Shown here piece by piece: positions 26,591 to 38,754 of a stretch of 64,000 nt of DNA; position 1 is the first letter of the stretch; each line of letters begins with the position of its first letter. Made by a program: the position numbers and the translations under genes. The DNA is taken from contig JAECYW010000005.1 in NCBI GenBank assembly GCA_023014335.1, positions 1,922,001-1,986,000 on the forward strand. The letters run 5' to 3'. The notes below the pieces were generated by a model. It made no database searches and had not been told where the DNA came from. It saw nothing but the letters and a program-made list of their open reading frames with translations. This stretch comes from Galerina marginata (taxonomy: Eukaryota > Basidiomycota > Agaricomycetes > Agaricales > Galerinaceae).

Positions 26591-28400
26591 TTGTTCGCCA
26601 GAATATGTTGGTCCCTAATGGACGGCGAGTCTCCCATGACTCTTCGCATACATGGGATCATAGTTACGAGTCCTATTTATAGGGCTCGTTCTTTTATCCT
26701 TGGGTCCCACCCGGATTTTGTCACGCTATACGAGCCGGCCCGCCGGCCCGCCGCACTTTTATTTCCGCACCTTCTATTTCCGTTGTCGTCGGCTTCAACC
26801 ACCTCCCGCCCTTTGTCTCTTCAGCCCCATCCACTGTCCGTCTGCCGTCTCACCAGTTACCAGCCTCATATAACATGCCCCAAAACAATGTCAAGGATAG
26901 TTCCGAGCGCCTCTCCCCTCCAATGAGGTATGTGGGCCGGATTTTGAGGTCGACGAAGGATCTTGGGTAAAGGGAATACACCAGGTACGTTGTAAAACCG
27001 ACCCCTGCTGTGCAGCTCAGCTAAACCTCACCACAACCCAGCGCCTGTCAGTACGCCGTCACGCCCATCACACACTGTTGTTACCGCCACATCACAGTAA
27101 GGACAGCCGGATAGTGGGCAACCCCATCCGCCATCGTTCGATGCGACGGCCGTCACATGAAAACTCGCACCAGGTGTCGCCATTTACGAAGAACCTGCGC
27201 AGACCAAACCTGTATCTGTGAGGTGGGTAGCAGGGTACCTTTGGCATGCGGCATCGGACAGCTTCCTTTCCTCCCACCACGATTACATCCTCTAGCTCAA
27301 CGTCCGCCAGAAGATTCAATTGTGACGATGACGCCTGCTATCGTGATTACTCCCAGCTTTTCGACGATAGAGCACCATGGCGCTGACACATCCCTGGTGT
27401 GCCCGACATGCAAGAGCGGTGATGCTTGACATTGTTGTGTTTGCAGCAATCCAGCAACCAACGCTGTCGCCGTCTTCGGAACATGCGGCTACGTTACCCG
27501 CGTGTCATTATTAGTTGGCGCAGTACATAAACCCTCGCAGATAGTCTCCCACACGTCAATCGACGTCTTGGGTACATCGGCGAGGCCTTATTTGCCAACA
27601 TTTCCTCTGTTTAGCTGCTACCCGACTACGTTTACACCACCACAACTGTGCCACAAATTATGAACATTCTAGCAAATTCTGCCCATGTTGGACGCGTTTT
27701 CAGGGCCGATGGGGTCTCATTGACCGGTCTGGAACAGGACTTGGATGAGATCCTCTGTAAACAACAGCATTTTAGAATCTACTCGAGTACAGGGACTAAC
27801 CTTGGGAAGTTGGAAACCACAGTGTACCCGGTACGAGGTATGTAGCGATGTATCACCTTATTCCACCTGCTTATACTCGTTCGGCAGATGGCTAGGTGCG
27901 TGTGGATTGCACCGCTCTACGAGGTACGCCTGATCTCACCTTCGGGCAAGTTTTTCATGGGCTCAACTTTACTTCGAAGGAGTTTACGACCTCTCGAGTT
28001 CAACAATGATTAGGTGAGCTTGTCATCAAGTTCCATCATGTGTAGTATTAAAGTTAATACTCGATGCCGCTCAGTTTGCCAACACATTTTCCCTCATCAC
28101 CTCAAGCTCTTCAACCTCCGTAGGTGGCCACTTCCTGTACGCGCTGCTAACGTCTTGTTAGTCCTCGGAGTCCTGATTCGTTTGCTACGCTTGTTGAAGT
28201 TGGTATGTTTTTCATGGGGATCACACTTTTGCTCGCTCATTTGGACCTAGACAACTTGCCTGTTCACCAGAGAACTTTCTCACTCACTCACTGTTGCAGC
28301 CAGCTGTCTGTCCGTTCATTCAAGAATTCCCGATCATCGTACTCCGGGTCTGAGTCTGTAAGCTGAGCCTTTACTTTTCCTATTTTCATGTCCTCCAGCT
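26591..28400 (+). other. Possible unrecognised plus-strand gene, exon structure not resolved
   Basis: A pyrimidine-rich leader precedes an ATG at 26875 (MPQNNVKDSSERLSPPM, ending at a GTATGTG donor). Further on are open segments with splice-like ends: a Ser/Thr/Pro-rich one near 27042-27096, one beginning after GTTTGCAG near 27451, and one containing VSLTGLEQDLDEILCK near 27708-27755. I could not connect them in one frame. No family recognised; decay is possible. Confidence 0.3.
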
Positions 28401-29256
28401 GATCCTGTCAACACGTCAATAGGTGTTTTCAACCTACATAGGTCTATGTAGCCTAGGTAGGTATTTGATGTTTTCCTGATGCGTGATTTTGGCTCAAAGC
28501 AGATTATCCGGGCTTTTTGCAGCGGGGTGCAGAACCCGTTCTCACTGGGCTAGCGCTTAACCGCTGTGTATACAAAATGACGTTATCCTTAGGCTTATTT
28601 CAGTGCAGACCCTATAATGATGTCATAGAGTAGTAAGAACGACTCGTACATGCCATGCTTGCGTTGGCGCACAAACCAAGTTCTTAGGGAAGCGGCATAG
28701 GATCAGGTTGGCCCACCCTCACTACAGACGCGCATATACTAATACAGAACCAGCACTAGCAGTCCAACAAGCATCTCACCCACTCGGTACGCGCATATAT
28801 GCACCTTCTCAATTTGTCTACTGATATTCCTTTGTTTACGATTGCATGAAACCTCCCAGCATATTTCCGGTCGATTATATGAAGCTAATTTGTCCTGATG
28901 CTCGATCAGAAGAAGCACCGCTCAAGATGCCGCGTTTGAAAACGCCTTGAGATGAGGTGAGGCTTTATTATCATTTGCCCCTTGCTGTCGTTGAGATCAT
29001 GCAATAAGTGACTATTACCATCTACTAGTCGCCAGTCTCTTGACCCTTTCGATATTTTCGCCTCTCGCGTTCTCCCAGCTTACATCTTGATGTTGCTTTT
29101 TGCTGCCCCTGTTGTTCTCTCGGCTCTTCTGTCACTACCCTGCCGTTCATGTTAAATAATAGAATCAATTCATAATATTTTTGTGGATCTACAATGAGAC
29201 CCTGAGCTATTCACAAGAGGGCGAGTATATGGCCTCGTCTTGATGACTGAGGGTTG

Positions 29257-29516
29257 TATCTGCGTGTATGAAAATATATTCGCCCGAGCCTATATATTCA
29301 CTTAAATGTGACTAAATCCTTATATTGTCTGTGATTCTGACAATGTTTATAACCATTATAATTCTGGCAATCACTTATATTCACAGCCTGGCTGATAATC
29401 TCCGTAATTATGACCCAGCCTTATAAGTTTTTAGTCACATTTATTTGGATATATGAGTCCATCTCGATTATGGGCTTTATCACTATTTTACGAGAACATA
29501 TTCACACGTATCCGCA
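29257..29516. repeat. Imperfect inverted repeat, possible MITE remnant
   Basis: An inner arm at 29299-29323 (core aaatgtgactaaa) pairs in inverted orientation with 29421-29447. An outer arm at 29257-29280 pairs more weakly with 29494-29516. The loop between is about 100 nt. Several mismatches and small gaps show age. The shared 26-mer follows immediately at 29518. Confidence 0.4.
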
Positions 29517-29517
29517 T

Positions 29518-29543
29518 ATCCTAGATGTGCACTTTTGCTGATG
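29518..29543 (+). repeat. Copy 2 of a dispersed 26-nt repeat
   Basis: Same sequence as the minus strand of 24497-24522 except for one base; it includes gtgcacttttgctgatg. It lies at the right edge of the imperfect inverted repeat, consistent with a terminal repeat of a mobile element. Confidence 0.5.
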
Positions 29544-30260
29544 TGACTTGACATAGCCGATGGTATTGTCGATTTTTAGGAACTGAACACATCTCCAATG
29601 TAAGCAATATTAATGTAAGCTCAGAAAAACTATCGCCTTGCCTTCAAAGTGTGCGGGTAGAAACCCGTGAACCAGATGACAGGGATCGAATACAATGACA
29701 GAGGGCTGTTCAAGTTGACGGACGAAAAAAGGCTCGCCATTGGTAGGGATGAGAAATACTTGCTGGTCTTTTGGGAAAACGTTGTCTCTTATATATGACG
29801 GAAGTCCCGGAGAAAGAATTATATTCCCGAATCATCCCGGAGCTAAATAGTAAATATATCACACGAAATTCGATTTGCCGTTAAACACCCCATTAATATT
29901 GCTTCGAACATGCAGGAACCTCGTTGTCGAGCCATGAATCTGCATGAACCTATTTCTAACATTAATAATGCCATAAAGAATTCCGTACTATTCCTCCGAA
30001 AAAGCAGATATAGAAAGCATTTCTGTTGCACGCCAACATCGCTGTGAACTGCTGCGAACGGAGAGAACCCACAGAACTGTTGTATGGAAATTGTTAACCT
30101 AAAAATAGAATGCGGGGAAGGTGATGTTTGTAGCGGGTGCCTCTTTCACAGCTTGGTCTTTCCCAAATGGCACGCTCGCTCGCGTATCCCAACTTGAACA
30201 AGTTAACGCCGAACGGGAGCTAATCGTGATATCACTAAATATCGTCATTGTTTCAGTCGT

Positions 30261-31556
30261 ATGAGACAGACTCGAATGCCGTCTAAGTGCCTACCGGGCA
30301 ACACTCCATTAAAAACTTCCATGGAGGACGACCACACAAAGTTCGTGAACGTGAAATGCCGCTGTGGAATCAGTAATTTCCATGTGAGGTTCAACAAATC
30401 GCTCCTTCCTTACTCTGTGTCACTCTGCCACTGCAATACCTGCAGGCATGGGACCGGACAAATGGCTTTCTACGCCCTTCCAATTGACGGCCCGCCTCTC
30501 GTTGGCAGTTACTCCTTGCGTCCTGTCGACCTAAAAACGACCGATTTGAATGGTTACAACGTTTCGCCAACGAGGGTTCAGTATTTCTGCCTAACCTGCT
30601 CTGCGAAGATGTTCTTCCGGGATAATAACACCGAGTGGTCCGTTGCGGGAGGAATCCTGGAGTCGTTAGAAGGGATTGGTGAATTGGTGAACCATGTCAA
30701 TATCGCAGAGACCATGGACGGAGGTCTGGCGGACCAAATCCGCATTCTAGATGGCAAGACAATGTTGCGATATGCCAAGGAGGCGGGTAGTGAAGAACTC
30801 CCTGTTGGGTGGCGATCCAGGGAGCTGAAGGCTGGGCAAAAACCTACAAAAGACGATAAACTTCATGCTCGTTGCCAATGCGGGGCAATCAGGGTATACG
30901 TCACCCGGCCAAACAAACTCTCTGCTGAGACATATGCGCCATACCCCGACATATTGTACGCAACAAAATATATGCGCCTCTCTTCGCTTCGCAATCCCAG
31001 GGACGAAAAATGGTGGCTGCGCCCATCTTTCCGGACAAACAGGGCAGGCGATCTGGTTCACATGCACGGTAGCGACTACGAACGTGCAAGTCCATCCGCC
31101 GAAACAAAATATCTGGCGGGACAATGTGTATGCGAACATTGCCGCCTTGGTTCCGGTTTTGAAGTCCAGTCCTACGCCTTCTTGTCCCGTACGAACGTAT
31201 ACGAGGAGGGTTCAGAGCATCCCATTGATCTGGTGCACGAATCTGATAGGCCCCGTGGGCTCAAGCAGTACAGTTCGAGCCCTGGAAAGTATAGGGAATT
31301 TTGCGGAACCTGCGGTGCTGCTGCCTTCTGGTGGCACATTGGACGCCCGGACGTAATCGATCTGTCGATTGGGCTGCTGGACCAAGAGGAGGACGGGGTC
31401 CGAGCTGAGGACTGGTTCAGCTGGCACAAAGGTAGATTGGCATTTATGGAGCTGGCCCTTACCACCCCAAGAAAGGGAATTATACAAGGTTTGGTCGATG
31501 GTTTGAAAGATATTTGCGTCGATCGGCCTGGGCGTACCAAAATCGCAAAGGACTAG
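30261..31556 (+). CDS. Double GFA-domain (CENP-V/Mss4-like) zinc protein, copy 1, 431 aa
   Basis: Intronless. Two GFA-type zinc domains are fused. The first is CRC, CHCNTC and CLTC; the second is CQC, CVCEHC and CGTC, so all twelve expected cysteines are present. The family is named for glutathione-dependent formaldehyde-activating enzyme, but most members have no proven reaction. The second domain ends with KYREFCGTCGAAAFWW. The copies start only 8-17 residues before the first CxC, so the ATG at 30321 (MEDDHTKFVNVKC) is a likely true start; 30261 is the longest frame. Closest in the window to copy 4 (shared EKWWLRP and SPGKYREFCGTCGA). It stands about 8.5 kb from the other three, separated by a SEC23 relic and an OPT transporter. 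Confidence 0.88.
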   Translation: MRQTRMPSKCLPGNTPLKTSMEDDHTKFVNVKCRCGISNFHVRFNKSLLPYSVSLCHCNTCRHGTGQMAFYALPIDGPPLVGSYSLRPVDLKTTDLNGYNVSPTRVQYFCLTCSAKMFFRDNNTEWSVAGGILESLEGIGELVNHVNIAETMDGGLADQIRILDGKTMLRYAKEAGSEELPVGWRSRELKAGQKPTKDDKLHARCQCGAIRVYVTRPNKLSAETYAPYPDILYATKYMRLSSLRNPRDEKWWLRPSFRTNRAGDLVHMHGSDYERASPSAETKYLAGQCVCEHCRLGSGFEVQSYAFLSRTNVYEEGSEHPIDLVHESDRPRGLKQYSSSPGKYREFCGTCGAAAFWWHIGRPDVIDLSIGLLDQEEDGVRAEDWFSWHKGRLAFMELALTTPRKGIIQGLVDGLKDICVDRPGRTKIAKD

Positions 31557-32036
31557 CAGGCGTACATTCTGATAAAGCTGTAGGAGTTTTCCGGTACCAG
31601 AAACACCGATGAAAAGAAATGACAATTTCATGCATCCCGTAATAATGTTTAGCTATAGAAGTCTGTCGACGGCCCTCCTGAGATTGCATTTTCAGAGATC
31701 GGTCAGCATAAGCTGACGGGCAATAGGTTAGGCACTGCCAAAGAAGATGGCGCTGTGTTAATGGAGGCGGGTTGCAATACAAGCCTTTATGTAAACGCAC
31801 CTCTGTCGTGAAACGAAAGAGCCAGCATACTTAGGCTCAGCACAGTAGAATGTGGTTGAAAGGAAATGTGACTGTGTTACTTGGGTCACATTTCACATGA
31901 CTTGACATAACGCGCCTTTGTCACGAGTCGGAGATGCAAGTTGTTTGCGATAGTTGGCACTCTTCTGTTCAGTCCAATTCAGTCCTCCAGAAGCATGATA
32001 TGCCATGCTTACTACTTACATCTGAATGTAGTTTTG
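31557..32036. other. Gap between copy 1 of the GFA genes and the SEC23 relic
   Basis: 3' flank of the GFA gene. Minus-strand open frames overlap its end but look like shadows. I looked for SEC23 exons 1-2 here and did not find them, so the relic seems 5' truncated. Confidence 0.45.
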
Positions 32037-33922
32037 CTTCGCTCTCAACACACCCTCCATGCTACATTTTCAACGCCAATCTCCTCACCGAACGTTTACC
32101 CGAGCACATCACTCTCTAATGCACCATCGCTCGATGTGCCTAAGTTCCGCCTATTTTCTTATTTTTCGTGGACAAATGCCTCAAGGACGTAACCTTTAGA
32201 GGTTTTTCGAGTGCTGTCATCATCTGCTTGAGCTTAATTCTACTTGGCTCCCTCGTCGGTTACACGGAATGCGACAACTCGTATGTCTTCGTCCTTTGGA
32301 GTGGAACAAAATATCGACCAAAGGGTTGGTACTGGGCTCGGTAATTCCTACACCGCATTTTGTTCATCCCTTGCCGCAGTCTACTATTGGTGCCCCACGT
32401 TTCCTGATTCCGGTTCAGGGATGCGAACTCCAGTTGAATGGCTTATTGGAGTCTTTGCAACGAAACCCGTCTCGGACACGATAAGCGCGCCTTGAACTTG
32501 CTCTTAACTTTGCTGTTGGACTTACTTCTCAAGATCGCCTCAATTGGATTGAGCAATATGCTGTTCGCAGGATTTACCTTGAAGATTCGTTCTACAATGG
32601 TTAGTGGAGTCCGTCTCAAACACCAGTCATGTTGATAAGTCCCGCCGGTGTCTTGATCAGGTTGGCCGCCTCAAGATGAAATCTTTATCGAGCTCAACAG
32701 AAGGTGTAACTTTGCTTTCTGACTCATTTGCCACCTTCCTCTCCAAGCAAAGTTTTACGTGGATGTTCGATAAAGACGACACACGGTTTCGACTCAAAAT
32801 TCAATGGTTAGGTGTGTTTAAGCCGCCTGTGAGACGCTTCGTCAAGTTGACAGGACGTCCACAAGATAACCATAGAACAAAAGGGGATTCTTGCTTACTG
32901 GGCCTGCTATTTCCGCGGCAAAGAAATCTGGATATGTCGGAGAGACCAAAATAGGTGTCATACGCATCGAAGATCTATTCAATTGTGCGTCACACTTCTA
33001 CTGCAGTCTATTTTGAAGTGGCTACCACTGTACCAGCGGGTCAGCCGCTATGTACCACAAGCCGTACACGATTCGTTACGCAATGCCATTATCAGCACTC
33101 ATCTGGCCATCAATAATTGCGCGTGACCGTTGCTTGTAACTTCACTGAGGCAAGACTGCCAAATGCTGATACTTCTTTAGACCAAGAGTTAGCAACAGTC
33201 CTCGTGTCACGAACAGCTGTGTTCAAACTTCAACACCAAGATTGACGATCCCTTAGATCTGTGTAACCGCATGCTTATTCGACTGCCAGAACTTCGCCGA
33301 TTCCGGAAAGAAGACCGGCCAATATTAGATGGACAACTAGCATAGGCGTCTACCCGCAGCTCGTGTGTCGCGGTCTATTCTTCAACTGTTTGACAATATT
33401 CCAGGCCGCTATCGCCAAGTAAGCCACTGATTTTCTGCGACGACCCTGATAGTGATTCAGCCTACGCTCATGTGTCATATGGTCGGTGACCATCCCCAGC
33501 TTATTTTTTTTGCTAGCATGTCTATGAAACCTGATTTCGTTCTAGTCTTGATAAATTCTTCCATGTTCTTATCGTTCACAAAAAAGAACAAGGCTCGGTG
33601 GCGAAAGCAAGGATATCAAAATCAAGAAGCTGTAAGGAGCTACATAGTAGAGCTGCTCGTAGGCGATGCCCAGTCTGAGGTAACAACTCAATTGTTTGCA
33701 AGTCTACCTCATTGCACCATATGATGATGGCATAGGTATTGCGGGAGGTTCTTGTGGATCGGCTCCTTGTTCTCCGACACACCGACGCACTGGATTTTTT
33801 ACCCCCATAGCGCAATCCATCAACGACGCACACGTCCGCGACTGACATGTATGTGGGACTGGCGCTGGAATCATAGATCGTGTTAATTTGCAAGTGTTCT
33901 CGGAACATCTGAAATTATTGGT
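32037..33922 (+). pseudogene. Decayed SEC23 copy
   Basis: Broken frames match the intact SEC23 at 9.7-12.5 kb from exon 3 to exon 8, in order. Examples: VPPIFLFFVDKCL (intact [13 protein letters not shown]), [56 protein letters not shown], and ARWRKQGYQNQE. In-frame stops and frameshifts occur throughout, and a deletion fuses the exon 3 and exon 4 homologues. A non-coding spacer of about intron length remains between the exon 7 and exon 8 homologues (near 33679-33738). This means it arose by DNA duplication, not from mRNA. It lies in opposite orientation to its parent. Exons 1-2 are missing. Confidence 0.9.
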
Positions 33923-34968
33923 AAGCACGTCATGTTTGGTAGCTCTTTCGCCATACCTTACATGTGCTTCCTTTCTCCTCTGCATTCCAGGCTGTCGTGC
34001 TCGAACCAATTATGTCGCCCATTTGTTTTATTTTCCCGCATAAAGGCCGGATGAGGCTTTTGCCCTTTCTTTCGAGTGTAGTATGAGCTAGTATGAACCG
34101 GCACTCAGTTACTTTTACCGTCCTAGAGACATGCTGAGTTCTTGTTCTAGGCTTCATGATTTCTGGGCAGTAGTGTGGTGACCATCCTGACGCGCCTTTA
34201 CTCCCGCACCACAATATGGCCGTTATCAGGCCTTATCGCTGTCATTGCCTAGAAAGTGACCAGGATGAACATATTTTTATACTTCGACGATATTGCTCTA
34301 TTCTTAGAACCGGGATTCCTCTCCGACGGTCCTCCTTCAACTAAATGTGCAGGCTCAGCACTCTCCTTTGACTTCTAGCCGCTACTGAATTTATGCGATT
34401 AAAAATTGTCGCGTTTTCTGTCTTTGATTTGCGTGGACGGCTCTTTGTAATGCCCTGATTTCATAAAGACGCAACCCGGCGAATTGGTCTGATTTTATGC
34501 AAGCGGATCCAGGCGGATCCTGAAGAGACTGCTAGGTACTGACGATCTCTGGCGTGTGTCTATATTCACTCTCCAGCTCCTTTCCGCTAACGGTCTTTTT
34601 TTTCCAGCTCTGCTGCGACTATAATTATAACACATCCTCCGGGAATGGATGCGCAGTATAAGCAATCGCGCTCATTTTCGCTCCTTTGGAGCACGCAAGT
34701 TGATGTCACCCGAGGCACATTTGGGATCTTGATCCTAACGCAAAATTCGGGGCAAGATTCGTCGTGATGCTAAGTCACAATTATTCCGCTATCGGCAGAT
34801 TGGAAGCTCGCAATACTTGCACCAGGCGGTCCACATGGCCGCAGGTAAGTCGGCTACCTTCTCGTGGGACATGGGTGGTGTGGCAAACTTCCTTGGATTA
34901 ACTTAAATTGGCCTAAAGACTCCCTTTATCTAGTGCCCTCGCTTCCTTCCCATCGCTTTCTCGTCAAG
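33923..34968. other. Intergenic region upstream of the OPT transporter
   Basis: No supported gene. The last part, from about 34860, is a pyrimidine-rich leader before the ATG at 34969. A direct repeat GGCGGATCC/GGCGGATCC-like (agcggatccaggcggatcc) lies at about 34502-34520. Confidence 0.45.
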
Positions 34969-37900
34969 ATGGAGAACCCTCGCTACGAGGACAGGATTGC
35001 AGAGTTACCGACACTTACCGATCTCCCCCAGGACAACATCAAGGAGAAACAGGACGATACTGGCTCCGACAGCGTCGATGTCGCGGACGAGAAGTACGAT
35101 CTCGACACTGCTGTCTTCGAAGGGGAGAAGCCGGAATACCGCAACGGAGAGCCAGTAGTCACCACTGGACGAGACGTTTCCTATTTCGTCGTCGATGTTC
35201 GCGACGACGGCGACGATGCCCTCACTTTCCGTTCCATGGTTCTGGGGACATTGTTTGCTGGAATGGGCGCCGCCCTTTCCCAGGTAAGCCTACAACTACC
35301 CTTATTTGTCGATCACTATTCTTGTCCTCGACGTTGGCACAAATGCCGCACGAATGGTGTTGCATTATGCTAAAGCATTCTTGATTCTGTCATGCTCCTA
35401 TATTTTGACCAACGACTGACTATTTTTAACTATGAAGATATACCTATTCAAACCCGTGCAAATGTCGGTCTCGACAGTCTTCCTGCTCCTGTTGATTTAT
35501 ACATTTGGGAATGGCTGGGCGAAATTCTTCCCTAAACGTACTTGGGTAGAAGGCACTCGTTTCGAAAGGTTGGCTCCCGTGGTGCACTTTATCAACCCAG
35601 GACCATTTTCGTTGAAAGAGGTGAGATTGTCCAGATTGCGTAGAGATAATATAGATCTCACAGCACACTTCATTTTTAGCACGTCGTCGCCTCTCTGGTT
35701 GCCTCTACAGCTGCGAATGGTAGCTCGGCTGTACAGAACTTCGCTGTCCAAAGGGTATTATTCTTCTTGAATTGCAAATAAGCATCGCTGACAGTTTGTG
35801 AAAGCTTTATTACGATACCAACGTCGGGGCCACTACCGCCGTTCTGGCCACGTTCTCGACGGCCTGCTTTGGGTTAGTTCCACATTTGTTTCCAGTTCAT
35901 GAGCAATCATTGAAGACCGTCAACTTAGATATGGACTGGTTGGCCTGCTCCGCCCGCTTATGGTCTATCCGGCCGAGATGGTATACTGGGCGGTAAGCAA
36001 AGCTTTTCTTTCCCAATATCCTTCACTTATCACCAACCGAAATGAAAGAATCTCCCCACGGTTTCAGTCTTCCAGGGTATGTGCCAATCGCATTCTCGGT
36101 TCATTTTCAGTCTTGACGTACAATTGAAGCCTTGCATTTCGATACTGCTGCCAACGTCAAGCGTGTCAAGCTCTTCTGGACGGCTTTTGCGGGGATGTTT
36201 GTTTATGAGATCATCCCTGCCTACATCTTTCCGTTACTGAATGGTATCAATATCTTCTGTCTTGCGAGTCAAAAGGCCCCTTCGAGGACGGTTGATATCT
36301 TCACTAACCTTTTTGGTGGCACGGATGGCAATGAAGGGTTGGGTCTCTTCAGCTTCTCTTTCGATTGGCAATACATCGGCTCAGTGTACGTGCAGATATT
36401 CTTTTGATTGTTATATTCTAACTGAACACGTTTTGCAACGTTCAGATACATGAGTTTGCCTCTAATACAGCAAGGTATATAATATCTATTTTGCCTTCGA
36501 CTAATTCTAACCCTTCATTTCTCACAGCAAACTCGTGGATTGGGTACTTCTTCTGCTACATTGTTATTATGGGGATTTTTTACTCAAACTTGTGGAACGT
36601 GAGTCGCATTCTTATGCCTTGTCGAAGGTTATATTCAAGCTGCTTCGAAGTCACTGGCGTTCCCGATGCTTTCCACGTCCATCTTCTCATCAAACGGATC
36701 TATATATCACCAGTCTGCAGTATTCGGGACGCATTTTCAACTCAACAAGACCGCGTTGCAAGAAATCGGCCTGCCAGCGTTGACTGGTTCGAACGCGTGG
36801 TCAAATTTGACACAGAACCTGGCGGTGTGTTCTGTCGCATTCTTTGGATTATTCTTTGTGGCTCAACACCCATGCCGTAGATTGGTGGCTTAATCGCACA
36901 TGTTGTATTGTTCTGGGGTCCATATGCTGTCGAATCGTTCAAGTTGGCTTATTCAAAGCAGCAACCTGACCCGCACTACCAGGTATGACGGTAAATTGTT
37001 TCAAAGTTACACAGTGGACTAATTCTTTTCTCCTAGGCGATGAAAAGATATAAAGAAGCACCGTGGTGGTGGTATGCCCTCCTCCTTGCCCTCTCTTTCG
37101 TGGCTGGTACGTCCTATGTAATTCCCAAAATTAGTTTGCTTAATGATATTTGGTTTTTTTAGGTTTGATAGTTGTATTTAAAGGACAGACTACTCTTCCT
37201 TGGTGGTCATACATCGTTGCCTTGATCCTAGGAGCTTTCGTTACGGTATGGATTGATTCATACCTCTTAGTCAGGCAGTACACTTACATCTTTCGACTTA
37301 AAGCCATTCTCTACCCTGCTTTATGCTCGCATGGGTAACGGTGTTGCTACAAACCAGCTCATGAAGATGGTGGCAGGCGCCATTAATCCTGGCCGACCGG
37401 TCGCTAACCTCTATGTAGGGTCACTTTATTGGTTCACCAAGGCATTATCCCTAACGGTTTTATCCCGGTATAGTTCTCCATGTGGAGTCACGATGTGGTG
37501 TCTACGTCTATCGGTCTTGCAGGAGATTTGAAGATGGGCCAGTATTTGAAAATTCCTCCCCGTGTTATGTTCCTCACACAAGTTTGGGGAACCATTCTCG
37601 GCAAGTCGCCGCTTCAATGAACCCCGATTTTATCCTCTGACATCGATTATGTGAACTAGGTGCTGTCATTAACTACGGTAAGCCTAACGAAGCTAGCTAA
37701 ACCGAGGTCAGCTTTACTGACGTTTTACTACCTTAGTCGTCATGATTTCTGTCGTTACCGCACAGCGCGATATTCTGCTTAGCCCAACAGGGACCAATGT
37801 ATGGAGTGGGCAAGTTCCACAAAGCTTGAACAGTGCTGCCGTTACTTGGTCGCTGGCGAAAGAACTTTATGGTTTTAATGGGCCTTATTGGATTATCCCT

Positions 37901-38469
37901 ATGGGCTTAATTATTGGAATGGTACCAACAGTCATACAATGGTTTATTCACAAGGCAAGCGATGTCCAGACCGTTTTGTATCCTGTAAGTTGCTAAACAC
38001 GTTGCCTTATAGCGTTGGCCCAAGATTGGACCAGTCACTGTGGGCAGTGTACTTTTGCCCGTCATCTACCAGGTGAAAGAGACTTCTTCGTTCTAACTAT
38101 AGTACCACCTTCTGATGGCACAGTTTAGTACTCCTCTTGGATGTCGGTTGGAGTCAACTCGACAGTTACTTCCAGCATTGTTGTTGGCCTCATCTCCCAA
38201 TTATGGTTGAGAAAATACCATCCCGGATGGTATAAGAAGTACAACTACATCCTTGGCGGTGCTCTTGACGGTGGGGCTCAGGTGATGATTTTCGTCCTAT
38301 CGTTCGCCGTATTCGGAGCCTCTGGAAAAGAAAAACCGTTCCCCAACGTAAGTGATCAACAAGGAATTTCCATGTTTTTCCGTTCTCATGTCCAAATCTT
38401 GTACAGTGGGCGGGAAATCCAGGAGTTGGAAATGTAGATTATTGTAATGGCAATGGCGCCTTGGATTAA
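34969..38469 (+). CDS. OPT-family oligopeptide transporter, 777 aa
   Basis: Proton-coupled plasma-membrane transporter family for tetra/pentapeptides, glutathione or metal-chelating peptides. Twenty exons start at 34969, 35438, 35680, 35805, 35929, 36049, 36130, 36446, 36528, 36651, 36881, 37037, 37163, 37304, 37474, 37660, 37737, 38013, 38129 and 38407. Phases agree throughout. After an acidic cytosolic N-terminus come the OPT landmarks: ALTFRSMVLGTLFAGMGAAL, YPAEMVYWANLPTVSVF, FVYEIIPAYIFPLL, IPPRVMFLTQVWGTILGAV, and WWLR-type C-terminal loops with KYHPGWYKKYNYILGGAL. Intron 1 is long (154 nt). Introns 15 and 16+1 (37601-37659 and 37955-38012) start with GC. It ends in NGNGALD. The substrate cannot be read from sequence; adjacent glutathione-type genes make GSH transport one option. 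Confidence 0.93.
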
Positions 38470-38754
38470 ATTCCTCTCTCTCTAAATTTTGGGTTCCATG
38501 CTGGTGTCGTTGTGCAGAAATGTTTAGTTATGATCTTGAAAATGAATAATAACGTGTATTTCATCTCGGTCATCTTATCGTTCTTGCCGTGTCAGGGCAT
38601 ACATACATTCAAATGTTCCTTTTTTTTTTGGATACGGGGCCATATTTTCTGTATTTTCTACATGTAAGGCGAAGATTTAGGGGCTATTTGGTTGTACAAA
38701 CAACGGGATTCGCGGCTCGTGACGTTGAAGTCCAACTCTTCTCCCTCTTCCTCC

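Larger units (their letters stand above)
28401..30260. other. Gene-poor AT-rich region with palindromes and repeat traces
   Basis: Contains a nested palindrome at 28432-28462 (ACCTACATAGG ... GTAGGT), an imperfect inverted repeat at 29257-29516 and copy 2 of a dispersed repeat at 29518. No gene could be supported. The last part is the promoter side of the first double-GFA gene. Confidence 0.45.

Noticed and set aside
28540..28570. Possible tRNA-like stretch (cgttctcactgggctagcgc)
   Set aside because: No cloverleaf, no T-loop GTTC with matching stem; nothing comparable found elsewhere either.
30747..31139. Minus-strand open frames inside GFA copy 1
   Set aside because: Shadows of a clear two-domain zinc protein on plus.
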